Counted from the first letter of the stretch, positions 47,365 to 56,904 are shown. The stretch: DNA of 63,538 bases from Draconibacterium sp. (GCA_016705335.1 JADIYN010000038.1:1-63538); one strand, 5' to 3'. A program made the numbers and translations. Notes: generated from the letters alone by a model not told the origin.

Positions 47365-48376
47365 ATCAAAATCAGGATTTGCCATATTTTAATCTTATTA
47401 CAGGAAATGAAGGTAAATTCCGCTTATCAGAGGATATCATTATTGAGTTTGAAAAAGCCATTTTGAATAACAAAAATGTTCAGCCTGCCAATAAAAGCTC
47501 ATATTACATTTCAAGGCTTTTTTTCGGATTTGGAAATTTGTTTTGATAAAACCTTTTACTTGGTTTTTTAAAGGATTGTACCGATTATTCCAAAAACGCC
47601 CGAAAAATTATATGGCAGTTTTAATGGGACCCCGGTTTCCAAAATGTTTCCCGCACTTTTTTGCAAAAGGACAAAAAGCAGTCTATATGTTTGACGCCTG
47701 GCCAGCTTATTACAACAGTATCATAAAATTTATCCATGATTTCCAAGTCGATTATTTGTTTGTTTCATCAAAACAATCGGCTGAAACAATCAATAAACTA
47801 ATTGGCAAAAACAACATATTTTGGATTCCCGAAGGTGTCGATTCCGATGAATATAAGTTTTATCAAAACTCTGAAAAAAGTATTGATATTCTGTCGTTCG
47901 GTCGTAATTATCAGTTGTATCACGAAAAAATTGCTGACACTTTGTTAAGTCAGAAAATCAATTACAAATTCCCCGTTGAAGGGAAAATGGTTTTCGCCGA
48001 TAGGGAATCATTTATTGAAGGTTTGGCACGGACAAAAATATCTGTTTGTTTTCCAACCAGCATCACGCACCGCGAACGGGCGGGAGAAATTGAAACCATG
48101 ACAAATCGCTATCTGCAGTCAATGGCCTCAAAATGCCTTGTTTTGGGAAAGGCGCCCCAAGAAATGGTTGTACTGCTTGGTTACAACCCGGTTGTTGAAG
48201 TCGATATAAGTAATCCGGATAAACAGGTAATTGATATTTTAGCGAATTTTGAAAAATATACTGAACTAATTGAGAAAAATTACGAAACGGTTGTTAAGTA
48301 TCACACCTGGGGAAACAGGTGGAAATCAGTTTCAACCATTATTGCAGAACAAAAAAACAAGGAAAACGAGAAATAA
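47361..48376 (+). CDS. Glycosyltransferase family 1-like protein, frameshifted
   Basis: About 338 aa when one T is restored in the run at 47541-47544 (joins YISRLFFGFGNLF to LIKPFTWFFKGLYRLFQ). The protein has no membrane helices. It shows KAVYMFDAWPAYYNSIIKF, a first Rossmann-like lobe (VDYLFVSSKQSAETI), then FWIPEGVDSDEYKF, ILSFGRNY and a second lobe with GEIETMTNRYLQSMASKCLVLGKAPQEM (the E-x7-E-like donor region of GT4 enzymes, here degenerate). A sugar nucleotide-dependent transfer to a growing lipid-linked glycan is expected. ATGA overlap with the flippase and TAATG overlap with the FkbM gene indicate tight co-translation. Confidence 0.75.
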
Positions 48377-49098
48377 TGAAACGAAAAATACACCTGTTTA
48401 TAAATTCAATACTTATAAAATTTGGGTTTGAGTTGTTAAAATTTCCCAGCGGCTCATTAAAAAAACGCATCGAATTGATGAAAAGGTTCAATATCGGGTT
48501 GGTTTTTGATGTTGGTGCAAATACCGGACAGTATGCAGCTAACATTCGAAACGCAGGATACAAGGGTGAGATTATTTCATTCGAACCACTATCAAGCGCT
48601 TTTAAATTGTTAAAAAACCAAACGGATAACGATGAAAAATGGAGTTGCGAAAACTTTGGAATGGGTGATTTTGATGGCGAATCGGTAATAAATATTTCCA
48701 AAAACCTTGTGAGCAGTTCTATTTTAAACATTAAAAAAGAACATACTGATGCCGAACCCGAATCGAAATATGTAGCTCAGGAAAAAATTACAATTCGAAA
48801 ACTTGACTCTGTTTTTAGCAAATACGAGCAAAAAGGGAAACACATATTTTTAAAAATCGACACACAGGGTTTTGAAAAAGAGGTCATTTTGGGTGCTGCA
48901 AATTCGTTAAATAAAATAACCGGTTTGCAGGTTGAAATGTCGCTCGTTGAATGTTATGACGGTGAAATGATGTATAACGACATGAAAAATTTAATCGAAA
49001 GTTTTGGGTTCGAATTATACTATCTCGAACCCGGATTTTCGGATCCTGTTACTGGAAAACTAATGCAGGTGGATGGAATATTTTTTAAATCCCTTTAA
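48376..49098 (+). CDS. FkbM family SAM-dependent methyltransferase
   Basis: 240 aa from the ATG at 48376, which overlaps the previous stop by one base; a further upstream in-frame codon would overlap the glycosyltransferase deeply. The SAM-binding motif is GLVFDVGANTGQYAANIRNAG, the acidic turn is IISFEPLSSAF, and the FkbM-typical LDSVF...HIFLKIDTQGFEKEVILGA covers the catalytic region. Members O-methylate sugars in surface polysaccharides or macrolides. Its place between two polysaccharide genes suggests methyl capping or decoration of the glycan. It is intact. Confidence 0.9.
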   Translation: MKRKIHLFINSILIKFGFELLKFPSGSLKKRIELMKRFNIGLVFDVGANTGQYAANIRNAGYKGEIISFEPLSSAFKLLKNQTDNDEKWSCENFGMGDFDGESVINISKNLVSSSILNIKKEHTDAEPESKYVAQEKITIRKLDSVFSKYEQKGKHIFLKIDTQGFEKEVILGAANSLNKITGLQVEMSLVECYDGEMMYNDMKNLIESFGFELYYLEPGFSDPVTGKLMQVDGIFFKSL

Positions 49099-49111
49099 AT
49101 AACTTCAAAAA

Positions 49112-50022
49112 ATGATGGCGCAAAAAACAACTTGTCCCGACTGTGATTCCACAAACCTTAAATTAATTGGAAAACTGCCGGCAAGCAACGAGTTTTCGGG
49201 GAATACACTCGCATTCAATATCGACGGGGGTAATTTGTATTTATGCAACAATTGCCAGCTAAAATTTCGCTTTCCAATCCTTCGCGAATCGGTTTACAAT
49301 GAATTATACAATACAGAAAGTGTAAACTGGGTTTTGATGAATACAGGAATGACTGGCGAATCCTCAAAAAATTTATTCAAATTAATATTCCCGAAAATGG
49401 TCAAATCCTTGATTTTGGCTGCAACCTGGGTGATGTTTTATTTCGACTGCCAAACAATACCGAAAAATACGGAATAGAAATAAATGACCAGGCCGCCCAA
49501 ATTGCCCGAACCAAAGCAAAAGCCACAGTTTGGAAAGGATATGAAGAAATTCCTGATAAAATGGAGTTTGATATGATTTATGCCATCGATGTAATTGAGC
49601 ATTTATCATCACCCCGAAATTTTATCCGGCAATCACTCCCGCACGTAAAAAAGGGCGGGTATATTGCTTTAATGACAGGAGACAGCAACAATTATTTCTG
49701 GAAATTTTCGGGTGTAAAATGGTGGTACAGCACTTTTCCCGAACACATTGCTTTTATCTCAAAATTATGGGCAGCGGCACTTTGCCAGGATGTTTCGAAT
49801 GTGGAGGTTGTGTTTTCAAAAAACTATATTAGTGCAAAAAAGTCAATCTCAAAACAAATTAAATGGTTTATAGTTTGGGTAATAAACATGATTTTTGAAA
49901 ACCAAGGTCAAAAGGTATTCAATCTGTTACCTAAAATTGGAAAATCGGGAATGGCGGAAAAGAAACACTTTGGAAGGAATTTTAGTGCCGACCATATTTT
50001 TGTTGTTTTCAGAAAAATTTAA
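49112..50022 (+). CDS. Class I SAM methyltransferase with N-terminal zinc ribbon, frameshifted
   Basis: About 303 aa after restoring one T at 49332-49335 (gives WVFDEYRNDWRILKKFIQINIPENGQILDFGCNLGDVLF). The N-terminus has a CPDCDS...CNNCQL zinc-ribbon-like pair (residues 8-11 and about 48-51). The SAM fold follows, with ILDFGCNLGD as motif I, YGIEINDQAAQIAR, DMIYAIDVIEHLSSPRNFIRQ and KKGGYIALMTGDSN. This arrangement matches methyltransferases that act on NDP-sugars (TylF/NovU-like C-methyltransferases often carry the same zinc ribbon). It ends the first half of the cluster; about 400 bp of AT-rich DNA follows. Confidence 0.82.
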
Positions 50023-50429
50023 ATTGGAAGAAGCTATATAGCAATATAATTAGGTATCTCCGCATTCTATAGTTCGGTATTATGGAGGATAAAAGTTTTT
50101 AAGTTTGATATACTGATTGAACATATTATCATTTGTAATCGACAAGTATAAATGCTTTAATCCGGTTTTTAAACTGTATAATCTGTGTGTTTTTAAAATA
50201 ATTGGTATGTTTGAATTCGGTAACCTGAATGCATTAAAGATAATTAGAGAAGGCTGGCATATCTGTCCATCATATCAACTATAAAGAGAAATACAACATA
50301 ATAACACTTTATTTCTAAATGGTTCACATATTGAAAAGTATAAAAATATAGTTAACATAAGTAGCTTAAATTGAAGATATACACAAGTTTAACACGCAAT
50401 ATTATTTTAAAACTTAAATCCAAAAAAAC
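50023..50429. other. AT-rich gene-free stretch in the polysaccharide cluster
   Basis: 407 bp with very low GC by eye and no open frame worth calling. It separates the methyltransferase from a secreted protein of different base composition, so it may mark an insertion edge. No inverted repeats or promoters recognised. Confidence 0.5.
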
Positions 50430-51332
50430 ATGAAAAAATTAATTGTTGTACTTATCAGTTTAGTTATTGTATCAGTTGGATTTTGTCAAACAGACACAAT
50501 TTCAGAAAATATTTATCAAACTAATGGCAATTTAGGTATTGGAACTATTAATCCTGAATATTTAATACAAATTGAAGGGAATAAGACCTCGGTCTTTGAC
50601 AGGAATTTTATTAAACTCCACAATAATTCTAATAATTCCTTGGCATATACTGGCATTATCTTACAGACTGGTTTGGATAAAGGAATGTCAGTTGTTCAAG
50701 ACTATTCAACAAAATACACAGCATCACCGGCATATGATTTTGCTGGATTTTTACAAATTGGAAATAGCAATAGAGGGATTATACTTCACGCAAGAGAAAA
50801 TGGGATTATTAAATTTTATACTGGCTTTGACCCTCAAGCTGGAGGAGGTATTGAAAGATTTAGAATTGATTCAGACGGTAATATTGGAATTGGAACTATT
50901 GAACCAACTACAAAACTTCAAATCGCAGATGGTGATATTTATATTAGTGATATTGAAAAAGGAATTATTATGAAATCACCGGATGGTGAATGTTGGAGAG
51001 GGACATTAAATAATGCCGGCATTTTACAATTTACAAAAATAACATGTCCGGAATTAACGTCCTCAGTCAACTTTATCTCAAATAAATCGAAAGAAATTAT
51101 TATCTATCCCAATCCAACAGATAATCAAGTTGACATAATTCTGGAAAATTCAGAAAATATTTCCTTAAAATTACAGGTATTTGATGTGAATGGAAGTATT
51201 ATAAAATCGCAAGAAATAAATCAAAATCAAAAGAGTATTAATATTCAGAATTTTCCAAGTGGAATTTATTTGTTTAAAATTTCAGACAATAATGGAAATG
51301 AAATTTGCACAAAGAAAATTATTAAGTCGTAA
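50430..51332 (+). CDS. Secreted T9SS-tail protein with tail-fibre-like GIGT repeats
   Basis: 300 aa. Signal peptide 1-19 (MKKLIVVLISLVIVSVGFC). Two copies of a G-N-x-G-I-G-T-x-x-P-x-x-x-L-x-I motif (NGNLGIGTINPEYLIQI near 33 and DGNIGIGTIEPTTKLQI near 150) match the repeats of phage tail-fibre/collar-type and Bacteroidota adhesin-like proteins. The C-terminal 75 residues (IIIYPNPTDNQVDIILEN...GIYLFKI...KKIIKS) are a type A sorting domain that sends the protein through the type IX system to the cell surface. No enzyme motif. Base composition is much AT-richer than the flanking genes, pointing to acquisition. Its insertion in the polysaccharide cluster is unexplained. Confidence 0.75.
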   Translation: MKKLIVVLISLVIVSVGFCQTDTISENIYQTNGNLGIGTINPEYLIQIEGNKTSVFDRNFIKLHNNSNNSLAYTGIILQTGLDKGMSVVQDYSTKYTASPAYDFAGFLQIGNSNRGIILHARENGIIKFYTGFDPQAGGGIERFRIDSDGNIGIGTIEPTTKLQIADGDIYISDIEKGIIMKSPDGECWRGTLNNAGILQFTKITCPELTSSVNFISNKSKEIIIYPNPTDNQVDIILENSENISLKLQVFDVNGSIIKSQEINQNQKSINIQNFPSGIYLFKISDNNGNEICTKKIIKS

Positions 51333-51531
51333 TAAATGTGCGCTACTTGTAATAAATTATATTTTACACGTGTTTTGTAAGTCGTCAAATTGATTCGCGT
51401 TGTTGAATAAACCCAACATCTTTTATTTTAGTATTTAAGGTAACATTAAAAAGAGGATTTTGCTTAGTACGCATTAATAAACAGCGTGCTGAGAATAAAA
51501 TTCAAGACTTGAAAAATAATTATAAGAAATA

Positions 51532-52521
51532 CTAAAATATTTGCAGGATTTTTTGACGTCGAATATTCAAATCGAATTGGTCATCATTTACATCTTTGTT
51601 ATATTTATTATAGTATTTCAAAATAATATCTGAGATTTGAGATGAAATACTGAAAGGTATTCGTTTTACAATTCGTCCATTTTTACCAACCAATTCAGGC
51701 ATTCCGCCAACATTTGTTACAACCGGAATACAACCGAAATTCATAGCTTCAACAATTGCAACCCCAAACGATTCTGTACGTGAAAACTGACAGTAAATTT
51801 TTGCTTTTTTGTAGAATTTTTCAAGTTCTTCGTGATTAACACGATCAAAACTCTCCAAATTTTTAGGCAGAGATTTCAAAATATTTTCAGGTAAATTTTT
51901 GCTCAAACCGATAATCATAAATTTCAAATCAGGCAGAAGTCGGGCAACTTCAATAAATGTGTCAATTCCTTTTAAAAAGAAGGTTCGCTCCGAATCAATC
52001 AGGCCAACTGTAATGATTAAATTTTCCTTTTCAGGTTTAATATTGTTGTTTTCGGCAATGTTTACACAATTGTAAATCAATTGTGTGTTTGCTTTTTTTG
52101 CGATCCAGTTTACTTTTCGTTCCACGTATTTTGATACGGCAATATTTAAAGTGGAATATTTCATGCTGAATATTGTGCAAAATCCACGCAATTTTGAGCT
52201 AAACGAACCATAAGCAAATTCAGGCATCCGCGCCACATCATAACCGCCAATCACAACAAATGATTTTTTCCGGAGGATTTTTGCAAAAAGAACAGGCAGA
52301 AACGAATGATAATCGGCAAACCAGATAAAAACTGCATCAAATTTCCAGATATTAATAAGCAGAAATATTTTTTGTTTTATCAGTTGAATAGCTGTTTTCA
52401 GTATTCCCCGAACAGGTTTAAACTGTTATTTTGTAACCTCGTGTTCCGAAGCCAGAATTTCAAAGTCGGTTTTTACAAACGTTGAGTAATTGGTGTATAT
52501 GAACAGTATCTTTTTCTTCAT
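51532..52521 (-). CDS. Glycosyltransferase family 4-like protein, in-frame stop at codon 32
   Basis: A GT-B enzyme of about 329 codons. The start ATG at 52521 (MKKKILFIYTNYSTFVKTDFEILASEHEV) and the rest are in one frame, but codon 32 (52426-52428) is TAA between EVTK and QFKPVRG, where a Tyr codon would be a one-base change away. The remaining frame can start again at a GTG at 52254. The catalytic half has AVSKYVERKVNW, IITVGLIDSERTFFLKGIDTFIEVAR, FDRVNHEELEKFYKKAKIYCQFSRTESFGVAIVEAMNFGCIPVVTNVGGMPELV, the E-x7-E donor motif of GT4. It is on the opposite strand from its neighbours. Confidence 0.75.
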
Positions 52522-52546
52522 CTCGGTTTTTCACGTTCAAAAATAG

Positions 52547-52554
52547 TATTTTTG
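52547..52554 (+). promoter_or_regulatory. Bacteroidota -7 box (TATTTTTG) for the wbp-like genes
   Basis: TATTTTTG fits TAnnTTTG, 28 bp before the start at 52583. It is half of the inverted repeat TTCAAAAA-TAGTA-TTTTTGAA (52537-52557), which may be an operator or chance symmetry. Confidence 0.5.
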
Positions 52555-52582
52555 AAGCCGTGCTAAATTAATAAAATAAAAT

Positions 52583-53657
52583 ATGCCAAAAATCCTTACT
52601 GTTGTTGGTGCCCGTCCTCAATTTGTTAAGGCAGCTGCGTTGAGCCGTGCATTAAAAAAAGTTGGTGTCGAAGAAGTTCTTGTTCACACCGGGCAGCATT
52701 TCGATGAAAATATGGCCGAGATTTTTTCAGGCAAATGAATATCCCGCAACCAAAATACAATCTGGGCATCAATTCACTTTCACATGGTGCAATGACGGGC
52801 CGGATGCTGGAGGAAATCGAAAAAGTGCTGATTATAGAAAAACCATCGGCAGTTGTTGTATTTGGCGATACAAATTCTACTTTGGCAGGCGCGCTGGCAG
52901 CAAGCAAACTACACATTCCGGTTGCGCATATCGAGGCAGGTTTACGCAGTTTTAACATGAAAATGCCCGAAGAAATCAATCGTATTTTAACCGATCGCAT
53001 TTCAAGTTATTTGTTTTGCCCGACAGAAGTTGCTATAAAGAATTTAAAGGCTGAAGGTTTTGATAATTTCAATATCAATATTGTAAATTCAGGCGATGTA
53101 ATGTACGATGTTGCGCTTTATTACAGCCGGATTTCGGGCGATTGGTCAACAATAATCAACGATTTGAATTTAAAGGAAAAACCTTTTTTGCTCACTACTT
53201 TACACCGCCAGGAAAATACGGATGATTTGGAGCGGCTGAATTCAATAATTTCTGCATTAAATATTTTGTCAAAAGATTTTCAAATTGTGCTTCAATCCAC
53301 CCGCGAACACGAAAAATCCTTCAAAACGAAAAGTTCAAGTTGAATTTTGAACCAATAGATCCGGTCGGATATTTCGATATGATTGAGCTTTTAAAACATT
53401 GCAAAATGGTAATTACCGACAGCGGTGGCGTTCAAAAGGAAGCTTTCTTTTTTGGCAAACATTGTCTGGTTACCCGCGACGAAACCGAATGGACAGAATT
53501 GGTTGATTTACATTACAATTTTATGGTTGGCGCTGATACCGAAAAAATTGTAAATACTGTTTCGGAAGTTGCAAAAACAACAGCAAAATTCGATGTAAAA
53601 CCTTATGGAGAAGGCAATGCAGCAGAAAAAATCGCGTTGTTTTTAAAAAATATTTAA
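52583..53657 (+). CDS. wbpI: UDP-N-acetylglucosamine 2-epimerase family, probable WbpI-type UDP-GlcNAc3NAcA 2-epimerase, two frameshifts
   Basis: About 358 aa after restoring one T at 52722-52727 (EIFFRQMNIPQPKYNLGINS) and one A at 53312-53316 (REHEKILQNEKFKLNFEPIDPVGYFD). The fold and motifs are those of non-hydrolysing 2-epimerases: VVGARPQFVKAAAL, VHTGQHFDENM, VFGDTNSTLAGALAASKL, AHIEAGLRSFN, PEEINRILTD, TDSGGVQKEAFFFGK. The phrase SFNMKMPEEINRILTD is closer to WbpI of Pseudomonas aeruginosa than to WecB, and the next genes are WbpE, WbpD and WbpB homologues. It should therefore turn UDP-GlcNAc3NAcA into UDP-ManNAc3NAcA (inference from context). Acting on UDP-GlcNAc itself is the alternative. 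Confidence 0.85.
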
Positions 53658-53669
53658 ACAGCCAAAACT

Positions 53670-54796
53670 ATGGAAACTATCCACATGTCGGATATTTATG
53701 GCCAGTACCTCACAATGAAAGAGGAAATCGATGCGGCTATGCAGGAAGTTATAAAATCAACACAATTTATAAAAAGCGGGAAAGCGCTTGATTTTGAAAA
53801 GAAACTTTCAGCATATTTAAGTACAAATGTTATTGGATGTGCCAACGGAACCGATGCCCTGCAAATTGCATTTATGGCGCTTGATTTGCAGCCCGGTGAC
53901 GAAGTTATTACCTCGCCGTTCACTTTTATTGCAACTGTTGAAGTGCTTGCACTTTTGGGATTAAAACCTGTTTTTGTGGATGTTTGTCCCAACAAATTCA
54001 ATATCGATTCATCTAAAATCGAAGCGGCAATTACAAGCAAAACAAAAGCAATTCTTCCAGTCCATCTTTTTGGGCAGTGTGCCGATTTGGAAACCATTCT
54101 TTCAATCACAAAAAAGTACGATTTGTATTTGATTGAAGATGCCTGTCAGGCGCTGGGGACTGAATTTATTTTTAAAGATGGTACAGTAAAACATGCCGGA
54201 ACAGTTGGTGATATTGGATGCAACTCTTTTTTCCCTTCAAAAAATCTGGGCGCTTTTGGCGACGCTGGCGCAATTTACACAGGCGATGAAAACCTTGCTG
54301 CAATTATTCGTTCCATTGCCAACCACGGCATGAAAGCGAAATACCAATACGAAAGAATTGGCGTTAACTCGCGGCTCGACAGTTTACAGGCTGCCATTCT
54401 CGAAGTGAAACTTAAATATTTCGACAAACACATTGCGGCCCGGCAAAATGCTGCAAAATACTATGATGAACATTTATCAGAAGTTGCAGGATTACAAATA
54501 CCTGCACGTGCAGGATACAGCACACACACATTTCATCAATACACGATAAAAACTGACCGAAGAAACGAGTTTCAAAAATATCTTGGTGAAAAGGGAATTC
54601 CTTCAATGGTGTATTACCCGGGAGCAATTCATTTACAGGAAGCATACAAATTTTTAGGTTACAAAAAGGCGATTTTCCACATGCTGAAAGGTTAGGCGAA
54701 ACGGTTTTATCATTGCCAATGCACACGGAATTAACGGAGGGACAACTGGAATATATTGTGAAAGCAATAAAGGAGTTTTTCGAAAAATATTCTTAA
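53670..54796 (+). CDS. wbpE: DegT/DnrJ/EryC1/StrS aminotransferase, probable WbpE (UDP-sugar 3-aminotransferase), frameshifted
   Basis: About 375 aa after restoring one A in 54663-54667, which changes the early ending into KKGDFPHAERLGETVLSLPMHTELTEGQLEYIV. PLP enzyme of the sugar aminotransferase family: GCANGTDALQIAFMAL, GDEVITSPFTF, IDSSKIEAAIT, LIEDACQALG (Asp binding the pyridine nitrogen), SFFPSKNLGAFGDAG with the PLP lysine at K191, and HGMKAKYQYERIGVNSRLDSLQAAIL. In WbpE the amino group goes to C3 of UDP-3-keto-GlcNAcA. It starts 12 bp after the epimerase gene. Confidence 0.85.
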
Positions 54797-54833
54797 ATCT
54801 TTGCGCTTGGCGACATTGCGTGATTTTCTTATC

Positions 54834-54859
54834 TCTCGCAAAGTCGCTAAGACGCAAAG
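54834..54859. repeat. Left inverted repeat of the GxxExxY unit
   Basis: TCTCGCAAAGTCGCTAAGAC followed by GCAAAG. It matches the reverse complement of 55274-55299 at 24 of 26 positions. A looser outer pair (CTTTGCGCTTGGCGAC near 54799; GCGAAGTCGCAAAG near 55307) extends the symmetry. Confidence 0.7.
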
Positions 54860-54885
54860 TAAAAATGTAATTAAATCAAACTAGA

Positions 54886-55263
54886 ATGACTGAAAATGAA
54901 TTGGCAAAAGTAATTGTTAATACGTGCTACAAAATTCATGTTGAACTTGGTCCCGGATTGTTGGAATCGGTTTACGAAGAAATACTTTATTACGAATTAA
55001 CTGCACAAGGTTATAAAGTTGACAGACAAAAGGGAATTCCTTTGTTTTGGGGAGATTTAAAAATGGATATAGGTTTTAGGGCTGATTTAATTGTGGAGAA
55101 TAAAGTTATTGTTGAACTTAAATCGGTTGAATTGATTGCTCCTGTTCATCCTAAAAGGCTTTTAACCTATCTTCGGCTCACTAAAATTAAATTGGGATTA
55201 TTAATAAATTTTAATGAAGCTTTAATTAAAGATGGAATTACACGGGTAGTTAATGGATTGTAA
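54886..55263 (+). CDS. GxxExxY family protein
   Basis: 125 aa, intact. Shows the name-giving motif G24-x-x-E27-x-x-Y30 in HVELGPGLLESVYEEILYYEL, then DRQKGIPLFWGDLKMDIGFRADLIVENKVIVELKSVE. The D...ExK triad (FRADLIVENKVIVELKS) resembles the PD-(D/E)xK nuclease core, and a nuclease-like fold has been suggested for this family. Its biological role is not established. It stands alone between inverted repeats inside the sugar operon, in the same direction, which suggests it is carried by a small transposable or repeat-borne unit. Confidence 0.85.
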   Translation: MTENELAKVIVNTCYKIHVELGPGLLESVYEEILYYELTAQGYKVDRQKGIPLFWGDLKMDIGFRADLIVENKVIVELKSVELIAPVHPKRLLTYLRLTKIKLGLLINFNEALIKDGITRVVNGL

Positions 55264-55273
55264 ACTAAAAAAT

Positions 55274-55299
55274 CTTTGCGTCTTTGCGTCTTTGCGAGA
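55274..55299. repeat. Right inverted repeat of the GxxExxY unit
   Basis: CTTTGCGTCTTTGCGTCTTT followed by GCGAGA, which also contains three tandem CTTTGCG units. Partner of 54834-54859. The two arms start 27 bp before and 11 bp after the gene. Confidence 0.7.
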
Positions 55300-55335
55300 A
55301 AAAAAGGTGCGAAGTCGCAAAGGGAATACTAAAAA

Positions 55336-55908
55336 ATGAATAAAACATTTATACACGAATCAGCCTTCATCGATGCAGGTGCAAAGATTGGCGAAGGCAC
55401 AAAAATCTGGCATTTCTGTCATGTAATGGGAACTGCCGAAATTGGCGAAGATTGCGTATTGGGTCAGAACGTTTTTGTTGGCAACAAGGCAAAACTTGGC
55501 AACAATGTAAAAGTCCAAAACAATGTTTCCCTGTACGAGGGAGTGGTTTGTGAAGACGACGTTTTTCTTGGCCCGTCAATGGTTTTTACAAACGTAATCA
55601 ACCCGCGAAGCAATGTAAACAGGAAAGAGGAATTCAGGAAAACGCTTGTTAAAAAGGGTGCTTCAATTGGCGCCAATGCAACAATTGTTTGTGGTATTAC
55701 TTTGGGCGAATATTGTTTTATTGGGGCTGGTGCAGTTGTTACAAAAGATGTTTTACCATTTGCATTGATGGTTGGTGTTCCTGCCCGTCAAAAAGGCTGG
55801 GTCAGCAAATCGGGTGCTATTTTGGGCAGCGATTTAATTTGCCCCGAAACCGGAGAAAAATATATCTTAGCCAACGGATTTTTAAAACCACAAAATCCTG
55901 ATACCTGA
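55336..55908 (+). CDS. wbpD: Left-handed beta-helix acyltransferase, probable WbpD (UDP-GlcNAc3NA N-acetyltransferase)
   Basis: 190 aa, intact. Hexapeptide repeats from 12 onward (IDAGAKIGEGTKIWHFCHV, AEIGEDCVLGQNVFVGNKAKLGNNVKVQNNVSLYEGVVCEDDVFLGPSMVF) form a left-handed beta helix. ASIGANATIVCGITLGEYCFIGAGAVVTKDV matches the acetyl-CoA-binding coils. The histidine in KIWHFCHV is the conserved catalytic base. C-terminal CPETGEKY is a usual tail of the WbpD/WlbB group. It acetylates the 3-amino group of UDP-GlcNAc3NA. The GxxExxY unit separates it from the aminotransferase gene, so the pathway was one operon interrupted later (inference). Confidence 0.88.
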   Translation: MNKTFIHESAFIDAGAKIGEGTKIWHFCHVMGTAEIGEDCVLGQNVFVGNKAKLGNNVKVQNNVSLYEGVVCEDDVFLGPSMVFTNVINPRSNVNRKEEFRKTLVKKGASIGANATIVCGITLGEYCFIGAGAVVTKDVLPFALMVGVPARQKGWVSKSGAILGSDLICPETGEKYILANGFLKPQNPDT

Positions 55909-55971
55909 TACTTTTGACTTTTGACTTTTTACTTGTCTTGATACTCTGTACTAAATACTTGATAACTAAAA

Positions 55972-56904
55972 ATGAAACGATTTGCATTAATTGGCGCGGC
56001 AGGCTACATTGCCGACAGACACATGAAAGCGATAAAGGAAACCGGTAATGATTTGGTTTGTGCAACCGATCGCTTTGATGTAATGGGACGCATCGACAGT
56101 TATTTTCCCGATGCCGATTTCTTTCTTGAAATTGAAAATCTCGACAAATACATGGACGATTTGCGCCGTGCCGGAAAACCCATCGATTATGTCAGCATTT
56201 GCACGCCAAATTACATGCACCCGTCGCACATTCGTTTTGCCTTGCGTAACGGGGCACACGCAATCTGCGAAAAACCTTTGGTCATTTACCCGAAGGACAT
56301 GCACATTATCAAGGACATTGAGGCTGAAACAGGCAAAAAAGTCTATACCATTTTACAGTTGCGCTATCACAAAACAATCCTTGAATTAAAAAAGAAGATT
56401 GATGAAAGTCCTGAAAAAATGTTCGACGTTGATTTAAGTTATATTACAACCCGCGGAAACTGGTATCTGAAAAGCTGGAAAGGAAACGTTGATAAATCGG
56501 GGGGTGTGGCTACAAATATTGGCATTCATTTTTTCGATATGATAACATGGATTTTTGGCAATGTAAAAGAAAATATAGTACATGTTTACAATCCCGATAA
56601 AGCTGCCGGTTTCCTTCAACTCGAAAAAGCGCGTGTCCGCTGGTTTTTAAGTGTCGATGCGGCCGACCTGCCCAAAGAGGCTACCGACAAAGGGAAACGA
56701 ACTTTCAGGTCGATTACTGTAAATGGAGAAGAAGTTGAATTTAGTGAAGGCTTTACCGATCTGCATACCGAGACCTATCGGAATATTCTGAATGGCAACG
56801 GCTTTGGAATTGATGATGCACGCGAAAGTATCGAACTCACCGATTTTGTGAGAAACGCAAAACCAATAGGTTTGAAGGGCGAATATCATCCGTTTTTAAA
56901 ATAA
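55972..56904 (+). CDS. wbpB: Gfo/Idh/MocA oxidoreductase, probable WbpB (UDP-GlcNAcA 3-dehydrogenase)
   Basis: 310 aa, intact. N-terminal Rossmann domain with FALIGAAGYIADRHMKAIKETG, a form of GxGxxG, then VCATDRFDVMGRI, VSICTPNYMHPSHIRFALRNGAHAICEKPL (the EKP dinucleotide/active-site motif, E100-K101-P102). The C-terminal domain has the substrate-facing SGGVATNIGIHFFDMITWIFG (conserved GGxxxDxGxHxxD pattern). In WbpB/WlbA it oxidises C3 of UDP-GlcNAcA, feeding the aminotransferase. UDP-GlcNAc dehydrogenase (WbpA), needed before it, is not in this window. The order I-E-D-B is reversed relative to the biochemical sequence B-E-D-I. Confidence 0.88.
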   Translation: MKRFALIGAAGYIADRHMKAIKETGNDLVCATDRFDVMGRIDSYFPDADFFLEIENLDKYMDDLRRAGKPIDYVSICTPNYMHPSHIRFALRNGAHAICEKPLVIYPKDMHIIKDIEAETGKKVYTILQLRYHKTILELKKKIDESPEKMFDVDLSYITTRGNWYLKSWKGNVDKSGGVATNIGIHFFDMITWIFGNVKENIVHVYNPDKAAGFLQLEKARVRWFLSVDAADLPKEATDKGKRTFRSITVNGEEVEFSEGFTDLHTETYRNILNGNGFGIDDARESIELTDFVRNAKPIGLKGEYHPFLK

